Source of the DNA: an uncultured Methanobrevibacter sp.
GTDB lineage: Archaea; Methanobacteriota; Methanobacteria; Methanobacteriales; Methanobacteriaceae
Length of the DNA: 64,000 nt
Direction of reading: 5' to 3'
Assembly: GCF_902784195.1 (NCBI RefSeq)
Contig: NZ_CACZTX010000002.1
Span: forward strand, 124,001 to 188,000
Shown in pieces: positions 53,815 through 63,406 of the stretch. Position 1 is the stretch's first letter. Each line of letters opens with the position of its first letter. The translations under genes were made by a program, and so were the position numbers. Under the pieces are notes generated by a model. It searched no databases, was not told the origin of the DNA, and saw only the letters and a list, made by a program, of their open reading frames with translations.

Positions 53815-54699
53815 ATGGAGATTGCATATTTCTTAGGTTGTATTATGAACAACCGTTACCCTGGTATCGAAAAAGCAACCAGAATCTTATTCGATAAATT
53901 AGACATTGAATTAAAAGACATGGAAGGAGCTTCCTGTTGTCCTGCACCTGGTGTATTCGGATCCTTTGACCAAACCACTTGGGCAACTATTGCAGCACGT
54001 AACCTCGCTATTGCAGAAGAAATGGGTGCAGACATCATGACCGAATGTAACGGATGTTTCGGTTCCTTACGTGAATGTGACCACTTATTAAAAGAAAACC
54101 CAGCTAAAAAAGACGAAATTAACGCTATCTTAGCTGAAACCACTGACAAACAATACAAAGGTGAAACTAGAGTAAGACACTTTGCAGAAATTTTATACAA
54201 CGACGTAGGTCTTGACAAATTATCTGAAATGTTCACCAAAGACTTAGGCATTAATGTTGCAGTACACTACGGATGTCACTTCTTAAAACCTACCGCAGAA
54301 GTAGGTATTGAAGAATCTGCAGAAAACCCAACTATCTTAGATGAATTAGTAGAAATCACCGGTGCTAAATCTGTACCTTACAAAAACAAAATGATGTGCT
54401 GTGGTGCAGGTGGAGGTTTAAGAGCTAGAGATATTGACGTAACCTTAAGTTACACCAAAGAAAAACTCGATGCTATGGCTGAAGCTGGTGTAGATGCTAT
54501 TGTAGAAGTTTGTCCATTCTGTCACTTACAATTCGATGTAGGTCAAACTGAAGTTAACGCAAAATACGGAACTGACTTCGCATTCCCTGTAATGCACTTA
54601 GCTCAATTATACGGATTAGCTATGGGATTAAGCGCAGACGAATTAACTTTCGACGCACAATTAATCGACGCAACTCCAGTTCTCGAAAAATTAGAATAA
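53815..54699 (+). CDS. hdrB: Heterodisulfide reductase subunit B
   Basis: 294-residue catalytic subunit with non-cubane iron-sulfur clusters that split the CoM-CoB disulfide. The two cysteine-rich CCG domains are visible: ECNGCFGSLRECDH with GASCCPAPGVF in the first half, and HYGCHFLKP, MMCCGAGGGLRARD and VCPFCHLQFD in the second. Codon use is that of highly expressed genes. It is the second gene of the hdrCB operon and ends in a hairpin terminator. HdrA is not in the window. Confidence 0.97.
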   Translation: MEIAYFLGCIMNNRYPGIEKATRILFDKLDIELKDMEGASCCPAPGVFGSFDQTTWATIAARNLAIAEEMGADIMTECNGCFGSLRECDHLLKENPAKKDEINAILAETTDKQYKGETRVRHFAEILYNDVGLDKLSEMFTKDLGINVAVHYGCHFLKPTAEVGIEESAENPTILDELVEITGAKSVPYKNKMMCCGAGGGLRARDIDVTLSYTKEKLDAMAEAGVDAIVEVCPFCHLQFDVGQTEVNAKYGTDFAFPVMHLAQLYGLAMGLSADELTFDAQLIDATPVLEKLE

Positions 54700-54738
54700 G
54701 TAGTTTAATTACTACTTATCATTTTCTTTTTTTTTAAA
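54696..54738 (+). terminator. hdrB terminator
   Basis: Perfect 9-bp stem (54696-54704 with 54711-54719, 6-base loop) that includes the hdrB stop, followed by a T-tract. The remainder of the spacer to 55062 is AT-rich and holds the next promoter. Confidence 0.75.
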
Positions 54739-55062
54739 CAATTTTTTTAGTTCGTATATTTACTAATTATTTTAATTATTTTACTAATTATTCAAACTAC
54801 TATTTTTTAAATTTTATTTGCACATGTGATCAAAAATAATTAGTATATTACTAAACTGATTTAATAAAATTGAATTATTACATTGTATAAAAATTATTAG
54901 TATAATAATAAACTATATTAATTACAATAACTAAAAATATATTCATATAATTTAATAATATAAAAATTATATGAGATTTGGATAATAATTAAACTAGTTT
55001 TGCTGGTATGATTACTGGTCTTGCTAGATGATTTTAATAAATTAAGAATTTGGAGAAATAAT

Positions 55063-55332
55063 ATGTTTATTGCAATTTTAGGCGGAATATTTAAATTTAA
55101 AGACCTTCCTGAAGAATATGGTCCTTATGTACAATTTAAAGCGGCTATTGAAGGTAGAGATGAAATTGATGATAATGATGAAATCGCTATTTTAGACATT
55201 ACCGGCACTGGTAGTCATCATGTTCTCTTTTTAGACAAATACACTAATCTTAATGAAATCAAAAGAGAGTTAAGAGAAGCAGACGCAAAAGTTAATGTTA
55301 CTACCTTAAAAATATTGGAAGGACATTTATGA
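55063..55332 (+). CDS. DUF749 family protein
   Basis: 89-residue methanogen protein with the DUF749 pattern: MFIAILGGIFKFKDLPEEYGPYV, DDNDEIAILDITGTGSHHVLFL. TTTGGAGA stands before the ATG at 55063; a longer frame from 55021 has no ribosome site. It overlaps the next gene by four bases (ATGA). Position behind hdrCB is suggestive of a methanogen-specific role, but the function is unknown. Confidence 0.75.
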   Translation: MFIAILGGIFKFKDLPEEYGPYVQFKAAIEGRDEIDDNDEIAILDITGTGSHHVLFLDKYTNLNEIKRELREADAKVNVTTLKILEGHL

Positions 55333-55856
55333 GTACATTGCCTATAGAACAATCCTGGTTAGTTATCGCTAACCTTTCTTCTGAGTTACACAAGAAAGGC
55401 ATTCCAATTCCAAAGGAATTGAATAAGGACTTAGGTTTGGTAAAATCTCAAATCGGGTTTTATAAGAAAGACCCTTCTCATCCAGATATGATTAATGAGA
55501 TGGCTAAAGCTGATATGTCCTTAAATGAAATTCAAGGAGTATTGCTCTCTCTTGCAGAAAGTTATGACAAGGACTTTTATGAGGAATGGTTAGATAAGCT
55601 TCAAAGAGCAAATAGGGGAGAAGAGATCTTTAAGATTTCAGATACCCAATCTAGATTCATTCAAAATGTTCCTCCAGGATTATCATATGCAAAGATTACT
55701 TTAAGAAATCCAATTGCAGAAGATAGAGTACAGGAAATAGCCGAATATTATGGGCTTATAATGGAATTTGACACTGATTCAACAATTGCATTGTATGGTG
55801 AAAAGTCAAATATCCAATTGGCTTTAAAGGAAATGGCTCCGTTTTTCGCTGAATAA
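55329..55856 (+). CDS. DUF2096-like archaeal protein
   Basis: 175-residue protein (PIEQSWLVIANLSSELHKKG, LGLVKSQIGFYKKDPSHPD, then RNPIAEDRVQEIAEYYGLI). This resembles the archaeal DUF2096 family. It is translationally coupled to the DUF749 gene by an ATGA overlap. Helical first part, alpha-beta end; no catalytic motif. Function unknown. Confidence 0.6.
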   Translation: MSTLPIEQSWLVIANLSSELHKKGIPIPKELNKDLGLVKSQIGFYKKDPSHPDMINEMAKADMSLNEIQGVLLSLAESYDKDFYEEWLDKLQRANRGEEIFKISDTQSRFIQNVPPGLSYAKITLRNPIAEDRVQEIAEYYGLIMEFDTDSTIALYGEKSNIQLALKEMAPFFAE

Positions 55857-55973
55857 ACATAATGATAAACTGAAAAAATAATAAAAGTTAATCTTTTTTT
55901 ATAATTATCTTTTTAAAATTATAATTTTTAGTCAATTTTACGTTGAATTTTAAAGTTTTAAGGTCGTTTTAAA

Positions 55974-56693
55974 ATGAAAATTTTAGCAATTAGTGATGTA
56001 CACGGTAAAAAGAGTGAAAGCTTAATCAATTACTTAAAACAAAATGATGATATTTCTTTAGTATTGATTGCTGGAGATATTACAGATTTCAGCATTACTG
56101 AATTTGAACCTTTAAGTTTTGTAAAACCATTCATTGATGAACTCGTTGAAGAATGTGACGTGGATGTATTTGCAATTCCTGGTAATTGTGACCCTGCAGG
56201 AATCTGTAATGCAATTAAGGAAAGTGGTCCTGATGAAAAACCTGCTTTCTGTTTGCATAATCAATTGATAGCATATGAGAATGTGGTTATCATGGGTTAT
56301 GGGGGATCAAATCCAACTCCTTTCAACACTCCTGGAGAAATTGATGATGATAAGATTTATCTCCATGTATATGAGCTTTTAGCTGAGTATGACTATATTG
56401 GAAACGATGCAGTTCCTAGAGTAACCATTTTACTTACTCATGCACCTCCTTATGACACTAAAGCAGATACCATTGAAAGTGGTGCTCATGTAGGAAGTCA
56501 AGGTGTTAAGAAACCTATTCATGAATTCCAGCCTAACATAAACATCTGTGGTCATGTGCACGAAGCATGCTCCATTGACATGGTGGGAAATACCACAGTT
56601 GCAAACCCTGGAAGACTTGAAGATGGACATGCAGTTTTAATCGAAGTGGATGAAAATGCTATGTACACTATAGGAATTGTTTCCTTGGAGTAA
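55974..56693 (+). CDS. Metallophosphoesterase (Icc-related)
   Basis: 239-residue calcineurin-type phosphoesterase with the full set of metal ligands: ISDVHGK (Asp, His), IAGDITDF (Asp), IPGNCD (Asn), LLTHAPPYDT (His) and ICGHVHEAC (His-x-His). It resembles archaeal COG2129 proteins related to Icc. Substrate unknown: cyclic nucleotides, phosphodiesters or nucleic acid ends. Single gene with its own terminator. Confidence 0.88.
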   Translation: MKILAISDVHGKKSESLINYLKQNDDISLVLIAGDITDFSITEFEPLSFVKPFIDELVEECDVDVFAIPGNCDPAGICNAIKESGPDEKPAFCLHNQLIAYENVVIMGYGGSNPTPFNTPGEIDDDKIYLHVYELLAEYDYIGNDAVPRVTILLTHAPPYDTKADTIESGAHVGSQGVKKPIHEFQPNINICGHVHEACSIDMVGNTTVANPGRLEDGHAVLIEVDENAMYTIGIVSLE

Positions 56694-56715
56694 ATTTACT
56701 CCTTTTTCTTTTTTT
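56687..56715 (+). terminator. Phosphoesterase terminator
   Basis: ggagtaaatttactcc, an uninterrupted 16-bp palindrome spanning the stop codon, followed by a T-run from 56703. Confidence 0.6.
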
Positions 56716-57092
56716 ATTATTTTAAACTTTTTTACTATTTTTTACTATTTTTAAATTATCTTTAATTATTTTTAGACTATTTTTCACTATTTTCACTATT
56801 TTTAGATTATATTTAATTTTTGATTATTTTTCACTATTTTTTACTATTTTTAAAATTCAAATTTTTCATACAAAAATCAAATATAAAAATTTATAAAATG
56901 TTAATAGTAAATATTATTAATAATTAAAGACATATCTATATTTTCAAAATTTAACTATTTTTGCTTTTATTTAGTATGGGCTTTAAATTAAATGATTTAT
57001 GGCTTATTTTTCAATTTATTAGTTAATTAATAGTTAAATGGAGAAAAGACAATCTATAATTCTTTGCATTATGTCAATTAAGGTGTGATTTT
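56716..57092. other. Spacer with degenerate T-rich repeats
   Basis: Between 56716 and 56860 the pattern tttttactattttt / tttttcactattttt recurs six or more times with variation. After 56870 the sequence is the promoter of the next gene. No gene seen. Confidence 0.5.
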
Positions 57093-58010
57093 ATGATTCT
57101 AGTTCGCAGAGAACTCAAAGGGAAAGTCTATACGGAACCTTTTTCAAAAGGGATTCTATCACGAACACTTATTCGTGCAGAATTAAATCCCAGCAAAGCT
57201 TATGAAATAGCTAATAAGATAGAATCAGATTTGATAGAAAATGATATTTCTTCAATTTTCACCGAAGATATAGTTAAAAGAATTGTAGATTTATTGGAGG
57301 AAGAAGATCCTTTAATTGCTGAGAATTATCTGAATTGGAGAAAGATACGGAAGACAGATGCTCCACTAATCATTTTAATTGGCGGTGTTTCTGGTGTCGG
57401 AACTTCATCCATATCATATGAGATATCCAGGAAACTGGGTATTGAAAGTATGATGAATACTGATATGATTAGGGAAGTAATGCGTAAGATTGTATCTAAG
57501 GAATTAAGCCCTGTAATCCATCAATCCTCATTCATTGCTCATGAAGCCTTAAGGGTGGCTCCTCCACCTGAATTCGATTATGTTTTGGCAGGTTTTAAAG
57601 ATCATGTTGGAACAGTAAGCGTTGGTGTTGAAGCCGTTATTGAAAGGGCATTGACTGAAGGAATAAGCATTATCATTGAGGGAGTGCATATAGTTCCGGG
57701 ATTTATCCGTAAGGACTTGATGGAAAAGGATAATGTTTTGATGTTTGTATTGTCTCTTGAAGATGAGGAAATGCATAAAAGCAGACTTTATTCACGTTGC
57801 AGTGATGGCTGGGCCCATAGGTCCCTTCAGAAGTATTTGGATAACTTCGATGCAATTAGAAAAATCCAAATGTATATTAAAGACCAAGGAAATAAGGAAG
57901 GAGTTCCCGTAATTGAAAATATAGACAGAATAACAACTATAGATTTTATAATTAATTCAATCGCTGAAACTTATGGAGGTTTGAATAATGTTAGAAAAGA
58001 CAAAAGTTAA
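57093..58010 (+). CDS. pgk2: 2-phosphoglycerate kinase
   Basis: 305-residue enzyme that makes 2,3-bisphosphoglycerate, precursor of cyclic 2,3-diphosphoglycerate, an osmolyte and phosphate store of Methanobacteriales. The N-terminal 90 residues (VYTEPFSKGILSRTLIRAEL) form an ATP-cone-like domain. The P-loop is GGVSGVGTSSISYEI (about residue 97), with NTDMIREVMR, IIEGVHIVPGFI and the RSLQKYLDNFDAIRKIQ stretch following. GGTGAT precedes the ATG. It overlaps the next gene by 23 bases. Confidence 0.92.
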   Translation: MILVRRELKGKVYTEPFSKGILSRTLIRAELNPSKAYEIANKIESDLIENDISSIFTEDIVKRIVDLLEEEDPLIAENYLNWRKIRKTDAPLIILIGGVSGVGTSSISYEISRKLGIESMMNTDMIREVMRKIVSKELSPVIHQSSFIAHEALRVAPPPEFDYVLAGFKDHVGTVSVGVEAVIERALTEGISIIIEGVHIVPGFIRKDLMEKDNVLMFVLSLEDEEMHKSRLYSRCSDGWAHRSLQKYLDNFDAIRKIQMYIKDQGNKEGVPVIENIDRITTIDFIINSIAETYGGLNNVRKDKS

Positions 58011-58389
58011 AGATTTAATGACAAAAGATGTTTTAACAGTTGAATGTGAAGAAGCAACTGTTTTCGCTTTTGAAAAGTTAATGAAGCATAAGATAAGTGC
58101 AATGCCTGTTGTTGACAATGGAAAAATGGTTGGTATCGTAACCGCTACAGACTTAGGCCATAACTTGATTTTAGACCATTATCAATATGGTACCAAAGTG
58201 AAATCCGCTATGGTTAAGGATGTTGCATGTGTGTCTTCTGAAGATACCATTAAAGATGCAGTTTCTGTAATGTTTGATAAGGCTCCTGGAGATAGCATTA
58301 TTAACCAATTGCCTGTTGTTGATGATGGTGAGCTTGTAGGTATCATATCTGATGGAGATATTATTAAGATATTAAAAGAATACTTATAA
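57988..58389 (+). CDS. CBS-domain pair protein
   Basis: 133-residue protein of two CBS motifs (residues about 8-60 and 70-130): VKDLMTKDVLTVECEEA, SAMPVVDNGKMVGIVTATDLG, then VKSAMVKDVACVSSEDT and LPVVDDGELVGIISDGDIIKIL. Such pairs bind adenosine nucleotides and sense energy state. GGAGG lies before the ATG inside the end of pgk2, so translation is coupled; it may regulate the kinase or act on another partner. Confidence 0.88.
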   Translation: MLEKTKVKDLMTKDVLTVECEEATVFAFEKLMKHKISAMPVVDNGKMVGIVTATDLGHNLILDHYQYGTKVKSAMVKDVACVSSEDTIKDAVSVMFDKAPGDSIINQLPVVDDGELVGIISDGDIIKILKEYL

Positions 58390-58464
58390 ATTTCTTTTTT
58401 GTTTATTTCCTTATTTTAATTATATTTCCATTTCTTCTTATCTTTAATTAATTCTATTTTTATA

Positions 58465-58520
58465 AATTCTATTTTATCAATCCTATTTTATTAATTCTAT
58501 TTTATCAATCCTATTTTATT
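58465..58520. repeat. 28-bp tandem repeat
   Basis: Two copies of aattctattttatcaatcc plus attttatt lie in the 320-bp T-rich spacer between the CBS gene and the SRP RNA gene. The rest of the spacer carries the SRP RNA promoter. Confidence 0.75.
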
Positions 58521-58710
58521 AATCATATTTTTATCAATTTCATTATTCTAATTCAATTTTTTTAATCTATTTTTCGCTGTTTTAGTGTCAATTTTATTTT
58601 AATTTTTATAAGACTCCCATTATGCTACTGTTTTTTTAAATAAAGCCATTTTAATTGAAATATTTTTTAATTAATAAACTTTATATAAGATTAATATAAT
58701 ATATTATAAT

Positions 58711-59018
58711 TGGCTAGACTGGAGGGTTAGGAGTCCTCTGTAAGCACAAATCTCCTTTGGTGCAGTCGAAATGAAGGAGGCGGCATTTGGAGCCAATCAT
58801 GGCCTGTGAAGCTGATGTCGAAGCCTCGTCCTGCAGGATCAATGGTGTCAGGGATATTACTGGAGGGTAATATTTAATTGGCTTTATTGTGGGAACGTGT
58901 CAGGCCTGGAAAGGAGCAGCTCTACCGCTTACAGCTGATGCTTGTAGAACCGCGGGGTGGAGTTAGTTTTTCAGATAACTATGCTTGATGAAGGATGTCC
59001 ACTCCTTTATGTGCCACT
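58711..59018 (+). ncRNA. Signal recognition particle RNA (7S)
   Basis: About 308 bases, much richer in G+C than its flanks. The conserved S-domain is visible: gtcaggcctggaaaggagca with the GGAA-type tetraloop of helix 8, and gatgcttgtagaaccgc on the other strand of that helix. The ends pair (tggc at 58711 with gcca near 59014), as does ggagg with the ccactcc near 58999, forming helix 1. TATA-like tttatataa lies about 30 bases upstream, and a T-run follows. It binds SRP19 and SRP54 to target membrane proteins. Ends are accurate to a few bases. Confidence 0.95.
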
Positions 59019-59164
59019 TAAATGACTTTTTTTAATATTTTTAATCAATTCGACTAAAGATAAAAATATCTAATTCTTAAAAAGAAAAAGTTTATATAAT
59101 AAGTAAATATAAAATAGTAATGTTGTATTTTATACACAAGTTTATAACTTTTTTTTAATTTATA

Positions 59165-59248
59165 GTCGGGATGGCCCAGCCTGGTACGGCGTCGGACTGC
59201 TAATCCGATGATCAATAGATCGCCGGGGTTCAAATCCCCGTCCCGGCG
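59165..59248 (+). tRNA. tRNA-Ser (anticodon GCT)
   Basis: 84-base class II tRNA. Acceptor arms gtcggga/tcccggc, anticodon loop ctgctaa (GCT, reads AGC/AGT), a long variable arm (gatgatcaatagatcgc region) and T arm ggggttcaaatcccc. A T-run follows. No CCA is encoded. Confidence 0.96.
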
Positions 59249-59407
59249 CTTTTTTAAACTTTTTTTATTTCTATTATTTTAAAAAAACTTTCAATTATTT
59301 TAACAGAACTATTTTAAATAAATTTTTATTAAAAAAATAAGAGTTTTAATCAATTATTATGCTTAATAATCAATTAAAACTTAAGATTAATATTTTTAAC
59401 AGGAGAT

Positions 59408-61021
59408 CTAAAAGTTTATGGAACTGAACTGCCCATATAACTTATAGTTTTTTGTATTCCAATTTTTTATTTTTCCCAAACTGTTCCTATGGCTTGTTGT
59501 ATCTGCAACCACCCATTTATTGTTTATATACATTTGAGTCCATATGTGGCCGGAAACATAGCCATTGCTAAACTTGCAATTGCCTCCCTTGACATATCTT
59601 GCAGGAATTCCTGACGCTCTTGATAATGCAATCAATAAATGGCTTTGGTCAACACAATTGCCTTTTTTTGTTTGTAGAGTCTTTACAGCACCTCTTCGAG
59701 TGTTTCGATATTTTTTGTATTGGATGTTGTCACGGACCCAATTGAATAGCTTTTTGCCCTTTTCATAATCTGATTTGAGTTTGGATGTAAGTGTTTTGGC
59801 CAAATCCTGAATAGATTTATTCTTCACTTGGCAGTTTTTACTGCTTGAAAGATATTTCATTAAGGATTCAGTAATTGAAGCCTTATTCGAATTCACTGTC
59901 TTAGTTTTAGCCTTTGAAACGCTAGATTTTGTTTTATTTGTTTTAGCTTTGCTTGCAGTGGATTTCTTACTTGTTGCCTTTGTTGCATTTTTAGCAGAAA
60001 CCTTGACATTGACTGTTGATTTTCCATTTATGTCAACATTGATTTTGCTGGTATTTAACTTAAGGTTAGCCTCATCAGATTTGGTCAGATCCAATTGGTA
60101 TTTGCTGGGATCCAGTCTATAGAGAATATTATTTAAAATATTATTGATGCTATTTAGAGTCCTTTCAACTAAACTGGAATTTTTTGAAGACTTATCATCT
60201 TTATTGGGTGCTGTATTTGTTGTTGTGTTCCTTGTTTTATTTGTATTGGTCTTTACAATATTACTTGTGGTTTTATTCACTGTTTTGTTTGCTGTTTGTT
60301 TTTTTATTTTTACACTAGCATTTGAGGGGTTTTTGGTTTTATTCCTATTTAATTTAGAATTTATTTTATCCAAATCCAGATCATCAAGCCTTATTGAGTT
60401 AGGCAATCTATTGTTCTTATTGAAATAATCTAGACATTTGCTGTATGAAAGAATCAATTGATTGTAAGGAATGTTTCCCTTTGATGATGAAACCCAATTT
60501 GGGGCTCTTTTGTTTTTATCGATAAATTTTCTGGTTTTGCTGGCTATCTTGACATACTCTGTCTTGTTCAAAGTTCCTTTTACAGATTTTGAATTTGTAT
60601 TATTGTATCTTTTAACTAAATTCCTCTTTATTTCAATCTTTGAATTTGAGTTGTTTTCAACAGCCTTCGTCATCAGATACAAGTATTCTGTATTTGAATA
60701 ATTCTTATTGCTGATTTTCACTTTAGGGAATTTTCCATTCTTTTCCACATGGTTCATAAAGCTTGTAGATGTTTTTGCCAATGTTTTCCTATTAATTGTT
60801 GTTGTATTCGCTTTTGTTTTGCTTGTGCTTATTTTATTATTGCTTGTTTTCTTTGTAGAATTTGCTTTGGCTTTTATGCTAATATTCTTATCAGTTGCAT
60901 TTTTGCTTAAAGAGCATGATTTAAGAATCTTCTCATCCAAATCATCAGAATCATTTACACTTTGAGCGCTGATGCTGCTTATGCTAAAAAATAGCACTAC
61001 AAGTAAAGCCAAAATAATCAT
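59408..61021 (-). CDS. Secreted pseudomurein-binding transglutaminase-like protein
   Basis: 537 residues. A signal peptide (IILALLVVLFFSISSISAQS) is followed by a Thr/Ser/Lys/Asn-rich segment. Two pseudomurein-binding-like repeats lie around residues 85-135 (FMNHVEKNGKFPKVKI) and 155-210 (TRKFIDKNKRAPNWVSSSKG). After another low-complexity linker comes a C-terminal transglutaminase-like cysteine peptidase domain: KKGNCVDQSHLLIALSR (Cys), VSGHIWTQMYI (His) and WVVADTTSHRN (Asp). This is the architecture of pseudomurein endoisopeptidases such as PeiW/PeiP, so it may trim the cell's own wall. Many Asn/Thr/Ser residues suggest glycosylation. Confidence 0.8.
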   Translation of the reverse strand: MIILALLVVLFFSISSISAQSVNDSDDLDEKILKSCSLSKNATDKNISIKAKANSTKKTSNNKISTSKTKANTTTINRKTLAKTSTSFMNHVEKNGKFPKVKISNKNYSNTEYLYLMTKAVENNSNSKIEIKRNLVKRYNNTNSKSVKGTLNKTEYVKIASKTRKFIDKNKRAPNWVSSSKGNIPYNQLILSYSKCLDYFNKNNRLPNSIRLDDLDLDKINSKLNRNKTKNPSNASVKIKKQTANKTVNKTTSNIVKTNTNKTRNTTTNTAPNKDDKSSKNSSLVERTLNSINNILNNILYRLDPSKYQLDLTKSDEANLKLNTSKINVDINGKSTVNVKVSAKNATKATSKKSTASKAKTNKTKSSVSKAKTKTVNSNKASITESLMKYLSSSKNCQVKNKSIQDLAKTLTSKLKSDYEKGKKLFNWVRDNIQYKKYRNTRRGAVKTLQTKKGNCVDQSHLLIALSRASGIPARYVKGGNCKFSNGYVSGHIWTQMYINNKWVVADTTSHRNSLGKIKNWNTKNYKLYGQFSSINF

Positions 61022-61415
61022 TTTGCTTCTAATGTTAACACCTCATTTTTCTTTATTCTCCTCCTTTTATTCTCTAAACTATCTTTAAAATAACTGTTTT
61101 TTATTTTAAGGATTAGTTAATTCTTATTTAACTTTTTTAATTTAAATATATTTTCTAAATGTGATTTTGTGCAATATCACAGTTTTATTTCCATAAAAAA
61201 GCTTATATATTACTTATATTCTGATATAAATATGAAAATGAGATTTAAATTTACCTTATGGTTATTAAATTGATTTTATTTCGTAAATTTGATTTAAAAA
61301 AAGATAGAAGTTAGATTTTATTCAATGTTCAAAGCCATAGTAAAATTTATTATATTTGTATAAACAAACTTTATATTGATTTTAATAAAAACAAGTATTT
61401 TACAAGGATTAAAGC
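61022..61415. other. 390-bp divergent promoter spacer
   Basis: AT-rich region between the secreted protein and the radical SAM gene. TATA-like sequence (about 61204-61214 and 61362-61376) is present. No gene seen. Confidence 0.5.
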
Positions 61416-63224
61416 ATGTTTAAAGAAAGAAATATAATTATAAAAAATCCACTTAGGGCAGATATACGTTTTGGGTTAGTCTATCCCAATGTCTATAAAA
61501 CTGCAATGAGTTCCTTAGGCTATCAGATTATTTATAATTATATCAATGAAAGGGAGGATACATACTCTGAAAGAATAATCTATCCTTCTACAAGAAGTTT
61601 GGAGACAAACAGTCCATTGGCTGACTTTGACATTGTCTCATTTTCCCTTCAATATGAACAGGACTATTTCCATGTATTGGAAATCTTGAGGGAAGCGGGA
61701 ATTCCATTCAGAAGGGAAGACAGGACATCTGATGATCCTTTAATCATTGCTGGTGGTCCTTGCGCTAGTGCTAACCCATTGCCATTATCTGACTTTATTG
61801 ATATTTTTGTTGTTGGAGAGGCTGAAGCTGTTCTGTACGACTTTTTGGATTTGTATTCCTCATTGAACCTGTCTAAAAAGAGTAAAAAGGATAAAAGCAA
61901 TAAAAGTAATTGGAGCAATAGAACCAATATAAGCAATAAAATCAATAAAAATGATGAATTCATAGATTATGAAAAAATTGATTTGTCTCCCTTTTTAGAC
62001 ATTGAAGGTTTATACATTCCTGAATTCAACAATCAAACAAATATAGTGCTATCAGAGAATATGGAAAGCATATATCATTTAACTTGTCCAATCGTTACAG
62101 AAACCGATGATAAGGATTTCATTCCGGCATTTTCAAATTCCATTCTATTGAATGTTTCAAGGGCATGTACAAGGGGATGCAGATTCTGCATGTCCAGCTA
62201 TTTATACAGGCCTCTTAGGGAAACTGATTTGAATGATCTTTTTTCAATTGCTGAAGAAGCTAGAGAAAATACCGGATTGAATAAGATATCATTGATTGGT
62301 GCAGCTGTATCTGATTACTCCAGAATAAATGAATTGACAGAAGGATTGGAGGAAAGGGGCTTTCAGGTATCAACCCCTTCCATGAGAATTGAATCAATCA
62401 CACATGAGACCTTGACTGCACTTAAGTCAAGTGGGTTGAAGACATTGACAATAGCTCCTGAATCAATTTATTCACTAAGGTGCAGAATCAATAAGGACAT
62501 CAAGGATGAAGAAGTCCTAAGGGTAATAAGTGATGCTGTTGAACTAGGTTTTAATATTAAATTGTATTTTTTAATCGGTTTGCCCTATGAGTCTGAAGAC
62601 GATATTAAAGAACTTGCAAACATGATGAAGCAAATTGATTCTATGAAGTATGGAATTGATTCAAATTTATCATCTTCAATTAAATTAAACGACAATTCAA
62701 TTAAATCAATGTCTAATTCATTATCAGAAAATGATAGTCTTTCAAGCGGATCAAAATCCAAAAAATCCAAGAAAAATGATAAAAGAATCAAGTCTAGAAG
62801 AAAACCTAAAGTTTCAATCAGCTTCAGTGTCAATCCTGTCATTCCAAAGCCACATACCCCTCTTCAATGGGAAAGTTATGACATGAAGGAAATCAAGTCA
62901 AAGATAAAGTATCTCAAAAAGAATCTAAAGGGATTGGACATTAAGTTTGACAGTGTTAAGATGGGACTCATACAATATGTTCTATCCTGTGGAGACAAGG
63001 ATATTGGAAACCTGATTGAAAGGTCCTTAAATGAGAAGATAAGTATTCGTGAGTGGGCTCAAAATGCTCCAAGTTATGATTTGGATGATGAATTGCCATG
63101 GGATTCAATAGATGTAAGTGTAAGCAAGGAGTTTCTAAAATCAGAATATGAAAAGATAAAGACAAGTGAGCAAACTCCATGGTGTGAAGATGGCCCATGC
63201 TACAATTGTGGAGCTTGCAATTAA
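61416..63224 (+). CDS. B12-binding-type radical SAM protein
   Basis: 602 residues. The N-terminus (IRFGLVYPNVYKTAMSSLGY to AGGPCASANP) has a B12-binding-like fold found in many methyltransferase-like radical SAM proteins. The [4Fe-4S]-SAM motif is CTRGCRFCMS, near residue 251. Extra Cys at the C-terminus (WCEDGPCYNCGACN) probably bind a second cluster. Two low-complexity insertions of Lys/Ser/Asn (about residues 150-180 and 430-465) interrupt the fold. The reaction is unknown. ATG at 61416, with AAGGATTAAAGC before it. Confidence 0.82.
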   Translation: MFKERNIIIKNPLRADIRFGLVYPNVYKTAMSSLGYQIIYNYINEREDTYSERIIYPSTRSLETNSPLADFDIVSFSLQYEQDYFHVLEILREAGIPFRREDRTSDDPLIIAGGPCASANPLPLSDFIDIFVVGEAEAVLYDFLDLYSSLNLSKKSKKDKSNKSNWSNRTNISNKINKNDEFIDYEKIDLSPFLDIEGLYIPEFNNQTNIVLSENMESIYHLTCPIVTETDDKDFIPAFSNSILLNVSRACTRGCRFCMSSYLYRPLRETDLNDLFSIAEEARENTGLNKISLIGAAVSDYSRINELTEGLEERGFQVSTPSMRIESITHETLTALKSSGLKTLTIAPESIYSLRCRINKDIKDEEVLRVISDAVELGFNIKLYFLIGLPYESEDDIKELANMMKQIDSMKYGIDSNLSSSIKLNDNSIKSMSNSLSENDSLSSGSKSKKSKKNDKRIKSRRKPKVSISFSVNPVIPKPHTPLQWESYDMKEIKSKIKYLKKNLKGLDIKFDSVKMGLIQYVLSCGDKDIGNLIERSLNEKISIREWAQNAPSYDLDDELPWDSIDVSVSKEFLKSEYEKIKTSEQTPWCEDGPCYNCGACN

Positions 63225-63406
63225 ATTTAAGTAAATTAAATATATAAAATATTAATTCCAATATAATAATGTAAATATAGAATTTATAGTTAATGTAATT
63301 ATAGAATTTATTTTTCAATTGTTTATTTCATAACAATTCAATATTTGATTCAAAAATTATTTTATATTGCTTATTATCAATTATTTTTATTTTAAAAGGT
63401 GTTATT

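Noticed and set aside
56716-56860. Regular T-rich repeats that might be a CRISPR-like array
   Set aside because: Units are short, degenerate and homopolymer-driven, with no unique spacers of constant length.
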